Shown here: piece after piece, positions 1-10,790 of the stretch | Layout of the letters: every line of letters begins with the position of its first letter | Position numbering within the stretch: the first letter of the stretch is position 1 | Source of the DNA: Symsagittifera roscoffensis | Lineage: Eukaryota > Xenacoelomorpha > Acoela > Convolutidae | Length of the DNA stretch: 64,000 bases | Assembly (NCBI RefSeq): GCF_963678635.1 | Contig: NC_087071.1 | Location: 47,040,889-47,104,888, forward strand | Reading direction: 5' to 3' | Made by a program: the position numbers and the translations under genes | The notes under the pieces: model-generated | Told to the model about the DNA's origin: nothing | Databases searched by the model: none | Seen by the model: only the letters and a program-made list of their open reading frames with translations

Positions 1-256
1 AATGGAGTAATTTCGAAAACTGGCCTTTACCCAGAACGATATTTCGTTTTCTAATTAAATAAGTAGGCGTAATTGTTACGAGTTTGGAACTTTACCAAGA
101 ACATTGTTTAGCTTACAACTTTAAGGTGTAGCAGTTTTTGCTCGAAAACTTCCGGAAACCTGTTTTTTTGGTAAAAAAAGTGATACCGCATGTGGCTAGG
201 TAGTTTTTGAGAAGAGATAACTTTCAAAAAAAAGGTCAAAAATTATAGTTTTGACG

Positions 257-2034
257 CTTTTGAGGGTAATAATTTTTAGTGTAGAAAACTTTGGCGTAGC
301 CGTTTATGCAATGATGGAGCTTCGCACAACCCACTTTGCGATTGCACTCAAAAACTAGGATTTGAGAGCTAGTTTCAAAAGAGGTCAAAAAGTTTCCAAA
401 AACGTCAAAAAAATTTGAAAATTGATTTTTCTAAGGGTCATAACTTTTTGTGTAAAAAATTTGGGCGTTACCATTCATACAGGGTTGTTTTACTTGTTTT
501 ACCCATTGAAACCAACAGCTCAGTTTCGGGAAATTAGTTCTTTGAAACTTTAACTTTTCCGAGGGTCATACCTTTATTTCTACAGATAATTCCGTGTAAC
601 TGCCTATGCAGGGGCGCTTTCTACAACCGTTTAACCCATTGAAACGAAAACCTCAAAATTGAGAAGTTATTCTTCGAAAAAAATCTTCAAGTTTGAAAAC
701 ATGCTCAAAAAGTCAAAAATTTGATTTTTCCGAGAGCCATAACTTTTTGTGTAGGAAAATTTGGGCCTAACCATTTATACACGAGATTTTCTTAAGTTGT
801 TTTACCCATTGAAATCAAAAACTCAGATTCGGTAGGGTAGTTTTTAAGAAAAATTGGAAGGTCATTATCTTTGTGCAAAAAATTGTGCGTAAAAGTTTCA
901 AAAAAGTGTCAAAAAAGTAAATTTTTGTGAGGGTCATAACGTATTGTAAAACCGCTCGGGAAAAGGGCCTCTCACAAATTGTTCTACCCACTGAACCCAA
1001 AACCTCAGATATGGGAGGGTAGTTTTGAGAAAATTCACGTTTCAACAAACGGTCAAAAAATCAAAAATTAAACTCTTTGAGTTCAATAATTTTTCGTGTA
1101 AAAAAATTTGGGCGTAAACTTTTATGCAGTGGAGCTTCCCACAACCTGTTTTTTGATTGCACTCAAAAACTCAGATTTGGGAGCGTAGTTTCAAAAGAAG
1201 ACAAAAAGTTTCAAAACACGTCAGAAAAATTTGAAAATTGATTTTGCTAAGGTTCATAACTTTTTGTGTAGAAAAACATTTGGGCGTTACCGTTCATACA
1301 GGGTTTTTTTTCACTTGTTTTACCCATTGAAAACAAAAGCTCAGTTTCGGGAGGTTAGTTCTTAGAAAAAGTCAAACAAAGTTCAAAACGGTCAAAAATC
1401 TGAAAATTTAACTTTTCCGAGGGTCATACCTTTATGTCTACAGATAATTCCGTGTAACTGCTTATGCAGGGGCGCTTTCTACAACTGTTCAACCCATTGA
1501 AACGAAAACCTCAAAATTGAGAAGTTATTCTTCGAAAAAAGTCTACAAGTTTCAAAACATGCTCAAAAAGTCAAAAAATTGATTTTTCTGAGGGTCATAA
1601 CTTTTTGTGTAAGAAAATTTGGGCGTAACCATTAATACACGAAATTTTCTTAACTTGTTTTACCCATTGAAATCGAAAACTCAGATTCGGTAGGGTAGTT
1701 TTTAAGAAAAATTGGAAGGTCATTATCTTTGTGTAAAAAAAATTGTGCGTAACTGCGTATGCAGGGGAGCTTTCACAGCCCCTTCTACCCATTGACACCA
1801 AAGTCTCAGATTTGGAAGGGTACTTTTTGAGAAAAATCAAAAAGTTTCAAAAAAGTGTCAAAAAAGTAAACATTCGATTTTTCTGAGGGTCATAACGAAT
1901 TGTGTAAAACCGCTCGTGAAAAGAGCCTCTCACAAATTGTTCTACCCACTGAACCCAAAACCTCAGATATGGGAGGGTAGTTTTGAGAAAATTCAAGTTT
2001 GAACAAACGGTCGAAAAATAAAAAAAAATTTAAT
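257..2034. repeat. Two successive higher-order repeat units of the satellite
   Basis: Sequence 257-1067 aligns monomer by monomer with 1068-2034, far better than neighbouring monomers align with each other. Shared blocks include 'ctacagataattccgtgtaactgc' split around 575 and 1438, 'gattcggtagggtag' at about 825 and 1686, and 'aaaaccgctcg' at about 948 and 1905. The first unit is about 150 bp shorter because of internal deletions near 540 and 890. A third unit begins near 2035 and soon degrades. This is a six-monomer unit amplified locally. Confidence 0.7.
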
Positions 2035-2859
2035 TTCTTCGAGTTCAATAACTTTTCGTGTAAAAAAATTTGGGCGTAAACTTCTATGCTGTGAAGCTTC
2101 ACACAACCTGTTTTTTGATTGAAATCGAAAACTCAAACTTAGGAGGGTAATTTTCGAGGAAAGTCAAAAAGTTTCAATAAACGCTAAAAAATCAAAAATT
2201 TGATTTCTCTGAGGGCCATCACTTTTTGTATAATAAATTTTGGGCGTAACCGTTGATACAGTAGTTTTTTAAAGTTGTGTTATCCATTAAAACCAAAAAC
2301 TCAGGTTCGGGAGGGTTGTTTTTGAGAAAAGTTAAATAGTTTCAAAACATATTCGAAAAAACGAAAATTTAACTTTTACGAGGGCCATATCTTTATCTGT
2401 AAAAAAAATTGTGCGTTACTGCGTATGAAGGGGAATTTTATACAGCCTGTTCTACTCATTGACACCAAAATCTCAGAATACGGGGGTAGTTTTTGAGAAA
2501 AGTCAAAAATTCAAAATATGATCACAAAACCGAACATTTGACTTTCCGAGGGTCATAACATTTTGGGTTAAAAAAAATTGGACGTAACCGTTTGCGCAGA
2601 GGGTTTTTCCACAACTTTTTCTACACTTTGAAATCAAAATTTCACATTTGGAAGAGTGGTTTTTAAGAAAAGTCAAAAAGTTTGGAAAACTGGTCAAAAA
2701 TCAAAAAATAGACTTTTCTGAGGGCCAAATTTTTTTGTTAGAAAAATGGGCATAGCGGCTTAAACGTGGGGGCTACTCACAATGTCTTATATCCATTGGA
2801 TCCAAAATTTCAGATTTGGGAGAGAAGTTTTCGAGAACAAACAAGAAAATCCAAAATTA

Positions 2860-3200
2860 TGGGTCAAAATTTCCCCCACACACTATTTCGAAGGCTGTAG
2901 AAAGTGGGGTGAGGTATAAAAACAAAGAGACTAGATCTTTATGCAGGCACACAGGGTAGTGGACGGACTTCCTATTGGTACTATTGTTTTTGAAAATTGG
3001 TATATTAGTTTTTGAGAAATGCGAAAATTTTTCAAAGCGTCTCAAAATAAAATAAATAAATAAAAAACACACGATCTCAATGACATTTTCATAATACCTG
3101 TTTTTAGCAAACAGGAAGTAAAAGGAGTAAAACATTTCGAGATAATCAATTTTTGTGAGGAGATATCTTTTTTTTCCAAAAAATTTAAAGAGTAGCCACT
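2860..3200. repeat. Non-monomer module shared with 4445-4960 and 7360-8080
   Basis: Following the satellite there is a distinct module containing 'cgaaggctgtagaaag', 'ggggtgaggtataaaaac', 'tttatgcaggcacacag' and, further on, the short hairpin 'cctgtttttagcaaacagg' (about 3098-3116). A diverged copy occurs at 7378-7450 with 'cgaaggctgcagaaaac' and 'tttatgcaggcacacag', and its hairpin counterpart is at about 8037-8055. A third copy at 4450-4960 is split by a MITE. The module probably marks one end of a larger dispersed repeat whose body is the monomer array. Confidence 0.5.
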
Positions 3201-4487
3201 TCTGTATCAACAACTATCGCAACCGGTTCTTTCACTTGAACCTTTCATTTCAGATTTGATTGTACAAACTTTGAGAAAACTCAAAAATTTTGTAAAAAAA
3301 ACTGTTAGAATTCTATAATAGGGTTAAAAAAATTTTAAAAATCAAAAACTTGAAAGTAAACAGCATGTTACGGCCGCTTAAGCAGAAAAGATTCCCAAAA
3401 CTGGGTTTATCGATCGAACACTACCTGAAAATTGGCACGGTGGATTTTGGCGTAAAGTCAAACTTTCTAAAAAAAACTGTCAAAGTTTCACAACTGTTTC
3501 TTGTTTGAAATTCATAACTTTTTCTTAAACAAAATGTGCATAGCCAATTATAAAGATAGACTTTGAAGAACCTGTTTTTTCTAATAAAACTATGATATCA
3601 GAAGTGGCAGAATAATTAGCGAGATAAGTCCAAAAAAAACGGTCAAGAAACCAAAAACTTGTCATTTCCGAGACTCGAAGTTTTTTGTGTCCAAAAGTAG
3701 GGCCTAGCCGCTTATGCAGAAGGGTTTCACGCAACCTGTAAAGTAGATTGAACCCAAAATATCAGATTTGGGAGGGTAACTTCTCGAGAAAAAACAAAAA
3801 GTTTCAAAAAACGATGAAAAAAAATCGAACATTTGTCTTTTCTGAGGGCCATACTTTTTTTGAGTTAAAAAATTTAGGTAAGCTCGTTCATGAAACAGAG
3901 TTTCCCACACTCCAACTCACTGAGCTAAAAAATGCCAAAAACGGTCAGAAATAAAATTTTAACTTTTACGAGGGTCATATTTTCTGGTCTCAGAAAAGTT
4001 TCGGCGTAGTCGCAAAAGTAAACAAATTTCCTAGAACCCATTTTTGGAATTCAACCCAAAATCTCAAATATGGCAGGGTAGTTTTCGAGAAAATACAAAA
4101 GTTTTTTCAAAAAAAGGTAAAAAAATCGAAAACTTGAGTTGTCCGAGAGCGATATCTCTTGTGTAAAAAAGTTTATGAGTGGTCGCTAATGCAGGGGAGC
4201 TTCCCACAACCAGTTTTCTACACAGAACCCACAATATGAGATTTCAGGTTGTTTTTCGAGAAAATTTAAAATGATTCACAAAACGGTAAAAAGTCAAAAG
4301 TTTGACCATTCCCAGGGCCATAACTGTAAGTATAAAAAATAGGCTTATGCAGGGAGCTTTTTGAAATCCTTGTATTAATTTGAAACAAAAACTTGAAACA
4401 AAAACTTAGGTAATTTTTGTTAGAAATAAAAAAAAAATGCAGGTCAAGTATTCCCCCACAGACTGTTTGGAAGGCTTTAGACAGAGG

Positions 4488-4889
4488 CAGTAGTAGATTT
4501 GGGGGGGGGGGGGGGGGGGTGCGGACGCCTTCCCCTCAGGGACTCGACCCCCTACCGACCCAAAGGGTCCCCCTTTGATTTATTTTGAGACATCCGTTTT
4601 TGGCTAACGGACCTCTAAATCTTTCTTTGCCAATAAATACTAATTTTGAGGGGTGAGCGCGCGCCGAAAAAACGCGATTTTTTGGTCAACAATTTTTATA
4701 AAGTGCCTTTTTTTGGCCTTTTTTCAAAAAATTGCCTGCGGCGCAGAAAATTTGGTCAAATTATGCTAATCATTGATATTTTGGAGAGCTCAGAAAATCA
4801 ATTTGGTCGACCTAAAAAAAGGTCGACAAAATCTTAAAAATTTTCGAAAATCCGCCCCCCACCTCGAGAAATACCTAGACCCGCCCCTG
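4488..4889. mobile_element. hAT-type MITE, copy 1, with perfect 8-bp target duplication
   Basis: The element ends in 'cctagacccgcccctg' on the right. On the left it has the matching but decayed inverted terminus 'cagtagtagatttgggg'. It is flanked on both sides by 'gacagagg' (4480-4487 and 4890-4897), the 8-bp duplication expected of hAT transposition. Internal landmarks shared with copies 2 and 3 are 'cccaaagggtccccctttg', 'ttttggctaacg', 'gagctcagaaaatcaatttggtcgac' (read in pieces) and 'cctcgagaaa'. It has no coding capacity. A 19-base G run (4501-4519) sits just inside the left terminus. It interrupts a dispersed module whose flanks still join cleanly across it. Confidence 0.85.
4501..4519 (+). 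repeat. G homopolymer, 19 bases
   Basis: Uninterrupted run of 19 G inside MITE copy 1, in a surrounding sequence that is strongly AT-rich. It could form a G-quadruplex. Its exact length is prone to sequencing error. Confidence 0.9.
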
Positions 4890-5574
4890 GACAGAGGGGT
4901 CAAGTAAAAGAGACTCTAGGGGTGTTTGGTGTTTGCAGACACAGGGGAGCAAACGGTTTTTCAATTGATATTCATCTATACAAATCGGTAGAATTTTCAG
5001 AGAAAAAATTGTTTCCAATTATTTTGGAAACAATTTTCAAAAACGAAAAAAAAAAATTCCAACAAACCGATTGGTAAATATATAACCAAATTGAAAAAGC
5101 GGAGGGAAGTGTCATGATATTTCCTTTGAAAAAGACTCAAAATTAGTTCATTGGGCCGATGAAAAATAGGTCGAAATAATCTGGTCAGAAGAATCTTTTT
5201 TTAGCAAAACAAAAAAACAAGGAATTAAGAAGTCAAGTTAAGTAAAATCAAAAATTGTATGAGTAAATCAAACACTAAAATCAACATTAAAAAACATGCG
5301 ACAACTAAACCGACTGCAGATAAGTAATTAGCCGATAATTTTATTTGAAACCAAACTTCTATGCTAGGACATTTAAGTGATTCTGTTAAACAAGTTGTTA
5401 ACCCAAAAAAGGTCTATATTCCGGTTTGATACCGCTTGCTAATTGCTTGCGTAAAAACTAAACACAGAAAACAAACAAAAATTGTGTAAATTAAATTGGA
5501 AAACGGAATGCGTAATTTAGCGCAAGCTCCTATGAAGAACCGCCTTTTTACTCAATTGATTTGGTAATTTAATC
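4890..5574. other. AT-rich spacer, no gene seen
   Basis: After the target duplication the interrupted module resumes to about 4960. The rest is AT-rich and holds no convincing open frame, RNA gene or terminal repeats. Confidence 0.6.
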
Positions 5575-5916
5575 CAGGGGCAGGTTTAGAGAGGAAGGGT
5601 GGGCAAAACCCCCTCTCAGTGAGTCGACCCCTCACCAAACAAAGGGTCACCCTTTGTTATAGTTTTGTGACATCCATTTTCAGCTTACCAATCATCAAAA
5701 CTTTCAACGGAAGCCTTTGGCATTAATATATAAACTTGAAGGCGAGTGCTCTCCGGAAAAAAAAAACGCTATTTTCTGGTCATAATTTTTCATCAAATGT
5801 CCAAAAACGGCAACTTAACCTGTTTTTTCGATAATTCGCCTGCCGCGCAAACGTTTTCATCTATGTGAGTCGTAATAGTCTTGGGGAGCGCTCAAAAGAT
5901 CAATTTGGTCGACCTA
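5575..5916. mobile_element. hAT-type MITE, copy 2, right end lost
   Basis: It begins with 'caggggcaggtttagag', close to the family terminus CAGGGGCGGATCTAG. It then follows copies 1 and 3 through 'gagtcgacccctcacc', 'aaagggtcaccctttg', 'cattttcagctta' and 'gatcaatttggtcgacct'. Similarity stops near 5916, about 80 bp before the expected right terminus, so the copy is truncated and no target duplication can be tested. Confidence 0.75.
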
Positions 5917-6289
5917 TTTACTTCCCAAGACTAGAGCTTGTTTGAATGCGTCTGGCAGTTTTGACTTGTTAGGACGACGAACTTCTACCGCAGGGCCATT
6001 GCGAGAGACATTGGATAAAATTTTAAGTGACCCGAAATCTCATATAACCATCATTACTAACTAGGGGCAAAGCTAAATTTGGAAGTACCTGTGATATTTT
6101 AGATTAAATACTACTGATACGGGATGAAGGGGGTAATTGATAATTTGGAAAACTAAAAAAGGGGTTTAACACAAACCCTAGTTGCTTCTCTAGCAAAAGT
6201 AAGAGTGAACTTTTAGAGAATTTGAGATTTTCATAATAACTTAACATTTTCCTTCTAAATCTTATGAACAAAGCTTTCCACAGCATCTT
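5917..6289. other. Spacer without recognised content
   Basis: No convincing open frame or repeat. A minus-strand open stretch at 6104-6286 is low in complexity and has no recognisable motif. Confidence 0.5.
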
Positions 6290-7360
6290 GTCTCTGTTAA
6301 ACCCTTGATATTAGGTTTGGCTAGGTCGTTTTCGAGAAGCCCAAAAAAATACATTATCTTTCTGAAGGCGATAATTTTTTAAATTTTTAGCCTTTTATAC
6401 AAATGTCCAAAGCCTATATCAAGTTTTTTGATTGAATTCAAAATCTCACATTTTGGAACTTAGACAAGTCGAAAAGTTTCAAGAAACGGTCAATAACATC
6501 AAGTGCGTGACTTTTCACAGGGCCATAACATTTTGTGTGAAACAATTTGGAGTACCGCTTATTCAGGAGAGCTTCATGCATTCTCTACACTTCATTGAGC
6601 CCAAAATCTCCGATTTGGGACGGTAGCTTCCGATAAAAAAGGAGTTTCAGAAAAACGGTCAAGAAAATCAAATATTTGACTTTTCCCAGAGCTAACTGTT
6701 TTTCGTAAAATTTGGGCATACCCGCTTATTCAGAGGAGCTGCAAACAACGTTTCCGCTCCATTTAACGTAAAAACTCAGACTTCGGACGGTAGCTTCCGA
6801 GAAAAAAGGATTTTCAAAAAAACTGTCATTAAAATCAATTAATTGACATTCACGAGGGCCATAACTTTTGCGTGAACAAATTGGACGTTTCCACTTATTC
6901 GGGGAACTTCACACAAACTGTTCACTCCATTGATCCTAAAATCTTAGATTTGGGACGGTAGCTTCCGAGAAAAAAGGAGTTGCAGAAATCGAAAATAATT
7001 TATTTTAATATCCGAGGGTCAAAATTTTTGCGATAGAAAATTGGAGTGTCCGCTTATTCAGTGGAACTTCACACAAGCTTTTCACTCCATTGAACCCAAA
7101 ATCTCAGATTTGGGACAGTAACTTTCGAGAAAAACGAATTTAAAAAACGGTAGATAAAATCAAATTTTTTTTCTTTGCGAGGGCCAAAACTTTTAGTCAA
7201 AAAATATGGGCGTAGTCGCATAAGCCAATAAGCATCCTGAAACCCGTTCCAAGAATTGAAACCAAAATTTCAGGTATGACAGGGTAACGTTTTCGCTCCA
7301 TTGAACTCAAAATCTTAGATTTGGTGGAATAGTTTTCGAGAAAAGGAAAAAAGTCCAAAA
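6290..7360. repeat. Second block of satellite monomers, distinct subfamily
   Basis: At least five monomers related to those in 1-4440 but with their own diagnostic variants: 'gggacggtagcttccgag' instead of 'gggagggtagttttcgag', and 'cttattcagggg'-type runs before 'aacttcacacaa'. Spacing is about 170-175 bp (for example 'gacggtagcttccgag' at about 6618, 6788 and 6953). The block appears to have been amplified separately from the first array. No gene. Confidence 0.65.
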
Positions 7361-8080
7361 TTACGGGTCGAAAACTTTTTCGAAGGCTGCAGAAAACGAG
7401 GTATGGGGTAAAGAAACAAGCCGTTTATGCAGGCACACAGAAGATGTGGCGGTCTTTCTATTGCTATCACTTTTTTGGAAATCGCGAAACATAGCCAATC
7501 GAAGATTGGAAAAGAGTAATGGACGCAAATAAACATAGAAAAAAACTTTGTTAAAAAAAATCTCAAGTTTCAAACTTCAAAAAAAATAGATGTCCCTTGA
7601 GGCCTTTGAAATTCGAGAACAAATTATGATTGCGCTTTTTTGATAACATTACCATAACTTGAGAAAACTGGATCCAAAGGTAAAGTTTTATTCCGCTGGA
7701 AATCTGAAAAGTAAATTCCACTTTCGAATCTGGAAATCGTTCACAAAGTTTTGCGCCATTTGCACATTCGTAATTGGAGTACTATTTACTTCACTTTCAG
7801 CACTTGAATTTTAATTGAGATCAAAGTGCATATATACCTAGGAGCAACATTTTAAGATTTTTCCTGAAAAAAAAAACAAAAAAATCAGCAAGACCTATGT
7901 AAGTCTGCACTACGTTCACCATTCTTAAAAAGTGGTATTTGAGAAAAACTAACACTTTTAAGAATAGTAAAAACAAAATTTGCAAATTTCTCCAAAAAAA
8001 ATAAACATAAAAAATCCTATGAGCTTTCATACTACCTGTTTCTATCAAACAGGATCTTTTTATTTTGTAGGTGATCTTCG
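7361..8080. repeat. Diverged copy of the 2.86-kb module
   Basis: Shares 'cgaaggctgcagaaaac', 'tttatgcaggcacacag' and, at its far end, the hairpin 'cctgtttctatcaaacagg' (about 8037-8055) with the module at 2860-3200. A further imperfect inverted repeat, 'attcttaaaaagtg' (7921-7934) against 'cacttttaagaat' (7953-7965), lies inside. No gene is supported. Confidence 0.4.
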
Positions 8081-8719
8081 AAGGTACATGCATTGTTTGA
8101 TTCCAAAGAGGGGATTTATTTAGCAGGGATCAATAATTGAGCCCTTCAACAGACAAAGTTTCGTGCGCTTTCAATTCCAAAAACGCGATTAAAAACTCTT
8201 CTGAAAATCATCACTAATCTTCAGCACAAAGGAGAAGCAGAGCTTCGCACCACTTGCGATGGAAAAAAACTGTATTTTTTGAAAAGTAAGAAAAAAAATT
8301 GAAATATCAGATTGGAAAAATATTAGAAAACACTTTTAAAATTAAACCAGCAACAAAATCAGTTTGAAACCAACTGACGTGTTAAACTGGCCAGAACTAT
8401 GCAGAAAACACGCAATAAAAACGATTACTTAACAACAATTTTTACCGAAAAACTTTTACGCTGCTAAAAACAAACAAATGATTTTGAAGTTCTGAAGCCG
8501 AAAACAAACGCCGATTTTAAATCTTCAAAAACTTGGGTCAACTTGGGTCAGGCAAAAACGAGTTTAAAGAAAGGGAAAGTTGAACAAAACCTCAATCGAA
8601 AAAAAACGCAATTAAGATAATATTGCTGAAAAAAGACAAAAAAGCCGTATCATTGAAGCATTTTACACACTAGTGAGAACACGTCATAAAGCAGCTCTAT
8701 AAAGTGCAATAAAAAAAGT

Positions 8720-8815
8720 GGAAATAAGCCTCGAATTAGCAAAAAATCGGTTATGCCTAAAATTCGAACCTGCGACCTAGAGACTAAAGCTCTCACACAC
8801 TAGCCACGGAAGCTT
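8720..8815 (-). repeat. tRNA-derived SINE-like fragment
   Basis: On the minus strand there is a pol III promoter-like pair: an A-box-like 'tggctagtgtgtgag' (8791-8805) and a B box 'ggttcgaat' (8762-8770) about 20 bases downstream. The tail then shares 'ttcgaggcttattt' with the piece at 11695-11792. A cloverleaf does not fold convincingly, so this is a retroposed relic and not a working tRNA gene. Confidence 0.45.
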
Positions 8816-8829
8816 CAAAGGTACCAAAC

Positions 8830-10529
8830 ACTACTCACAAATAAAGCAGAGAAAAGATGCGATTTCCAATGCTACATTGAATCTTCCAAATAAGTGAACA
8901 GTTTTAATGAGCACTTATTTGCGAGCTAGCTTAGAAAAAAATGTTCATAATATTACACTAAGCTGATCGCAAGTGTAAAAAAAAAACAAATGAGCCCTTG
9001 CACGTATCAATACTATCTGGAAGTGAAATAAAATTGAATTGAACGCTTTTTTAAATCACAACAAAAAAACTAAACTAAAAAATTATTTCGATAATTTTGA
9101 AATTTTCAAAAAAATAATTGAAACAAATAAGGAGCCCAGAAAGTTTTCAAAATTTGACATTAAAAAGCAATCACTCCAACATGATACCACAGAAAGCTGA
9201 TCGAAAAAGAAACATAGAGAAAATTTTCGGCACAGAAAATACTTTTAAAATAAACAATTAACAGGAACCCAAAGTCCATACCTAATATGCAACTACTGCA
9301 CACTACACTAACCATGGTGTTATTAAAATGATTACCATTTCGTCCATTCTGCGAACAAAGTTCTTTACGGGAAAAAAGTCTAGTACCCGATTGCAATACC
9401 CTTGCTTATCGCAAGGGTAATAACTTAAATGAGAAATCCTTTAAAATGTACACAAGGAACATTAAAGGAGGAGCAATACAGCATCCCACTACTGGTATTA
9501 ACTGTTCAGCACACAACCAATATTACACATTGACTCCATATATTTGACAAAATCATCTCAAAAAAATCAAAATTAGTGAAAAATTCCAATTCAACATTTG
9601 AACTGATGTACAGCATTTGAGTTAATTGAATAATACAAGTCCTCTTCAACCACCGATTCAAAATAATATCTACGTATAAAAATACTCAAACAAAATAGAA
9701 TTCGAGTTTATTCCCATATACACAACAAACAAATTGCTCTCTTCCAGGCTACAAGTTTTAATTGCCTATCAGTTGCATACTTGGTGCAAACAACCTATTT
9801 GGAGACAATTACACTGAATTTTCGGATTATAATCATACAACTATTTCAAATGGACGTTGATAGCAAATAAACTGATATTAAAGTTTTCACTCATTATCAT
9901 TTTTTGCAATTTCTCTATTTCCTTGCTCTGAGATTGATTTCAAATTCTTGCTACTTTATTTTTTATCACAAAACTCAAATGGTAAGAACAAAAAAATCTG
10001 GAAATGAGCAATGTCCGCTTTGACTTTATAGTGTTTTCCCCATTTGTCAAACTGACGCCCCACTGATCGAGAAGATTGACGACCTCGTCTTAGGCCTGGA
10101 ACGCTTCAGCCATATTAACAATTGAATACTTACAAAAAAAATAAGGCTCTCTTCTATGTTTCCCAACCACTAAGTTTCTCAACATGATTTCATTTTGATT
10201 GAAAATGTCATAAACTTAACATTGGATTGAATCTTATTTCCAAATCATTTATTATATTATTATTCCGGTAAATTAATCTAAAACTTAATTTAACGGTAAC
10301 TTCTATATCAAAATGGTCTACATTTTTCTGATATTTTTACCCGTGACACGTTTTAGAGATGGTTCTGATTATCAAATTTTGAGTTGAAGTACATTTTAAA
10401 ACGGAGGTTGTAAATGTTGGAACAAGTGTGGAATGGGTGAGAAACTAGAAAAGAGCCCCATTAATAACCCCGTTTTCATTCATCAATGGCACAAAATTCT
10501 CAGTTTCATCTCAGACTTCTGTTCTCAGT
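8830..10529. other. Long AT-rich intergenic region
   Basis: No convincing gene. It contains a short perfect hairpin 'acccttgc-ttatc-gcaagggt' (about 9398-9418). A 78-residue minus-strand open stretch at 9160-9396 lacks any recognisable motif. This is the 3' flank of the minus-strand host gene that ends at 10530, so its 3' untranslated region should begin here. Confidence 0.5.
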
Positions 10530-10790
10530 TTAAAATGACAGCGAGGTGGAAGGAGAAGTTGTGGAGCTGTTTGTGTCTGAAGATGAACTGGTCTCGTCTG
10601 AGTCTGGTTCCTCGCAAGTGAGGTCCACAAACAGGGGCGGGGGAGGCCTCTGGACCATGATGTCATCATCCAGCACCACATACTCCACTCCCGCCCAGTC
10701 CTCTGTCATGCTTGTCTGTTGTGTGTTACAAGTGGTAGTGGTATTCCCAGTAGCACCAGAAGAAGCAAGTTGTGAACAAGTTGGAGCTGA
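10530..10790 (-). CDS. Terminal exon with two SIM-like motifs
   Basis: The intron ends in 'ttgtttacag' and the exon opens in phase 0 at TCA (Ser). It encodes SAPTCSQLASS and then WAGVEYVVLDDDIMVQRP, LFVDLTCEEPDSDETSS and a Ser/Thr run ending SLSF before the stop. GC content is clearly above the surrounding introns. A similar-length open frame on the opposite strand is its shadow. Confidence 0.75.
   Translation of the reverse strand, partial: SAPTCSQLASSGATGNTTTTCNTQQTSMTEDWAGVEYVVLDDDIMVQRPPPPLFVDLTCEEPDSDETSSSSDTNSSTTSPSTSLSF

Larger units (their letters stand above)
1..4440. repeat. Degenerate satellite array, monomer about 165 bp
   Basis: The stretch is made of diverged tandem copies of one AT-rich monomer. 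Recurring landmarks are 'gagggtcataactttttgtg', 'atttgggcgtaaccg', 'cccattgaa', 'ctcagatttgggagggtag' and 'aaagtttcaaaa'. The 'gggcgtaa' landmark recurs at about 470, 765, 1110, 1280, 1630, 2070, 2240, 2580 and so on, giving a spacing near 165-170 bp where no internal deletion has occurred. Open frames in it change with monomer and strand and are low in complexity, so I do not call genes. Copies become more diverged after about 2.5 kb. I do not recognise the family by name. Confidence 0.75.

Noticed and set aside
815-3213. Several minus-strand open frames of 60-120 residues
   Set aside because: They fall in degenerate satellite monomers, share repeat-encoded peptides such as FFLKTTLPNLSF, and have no gene signals.
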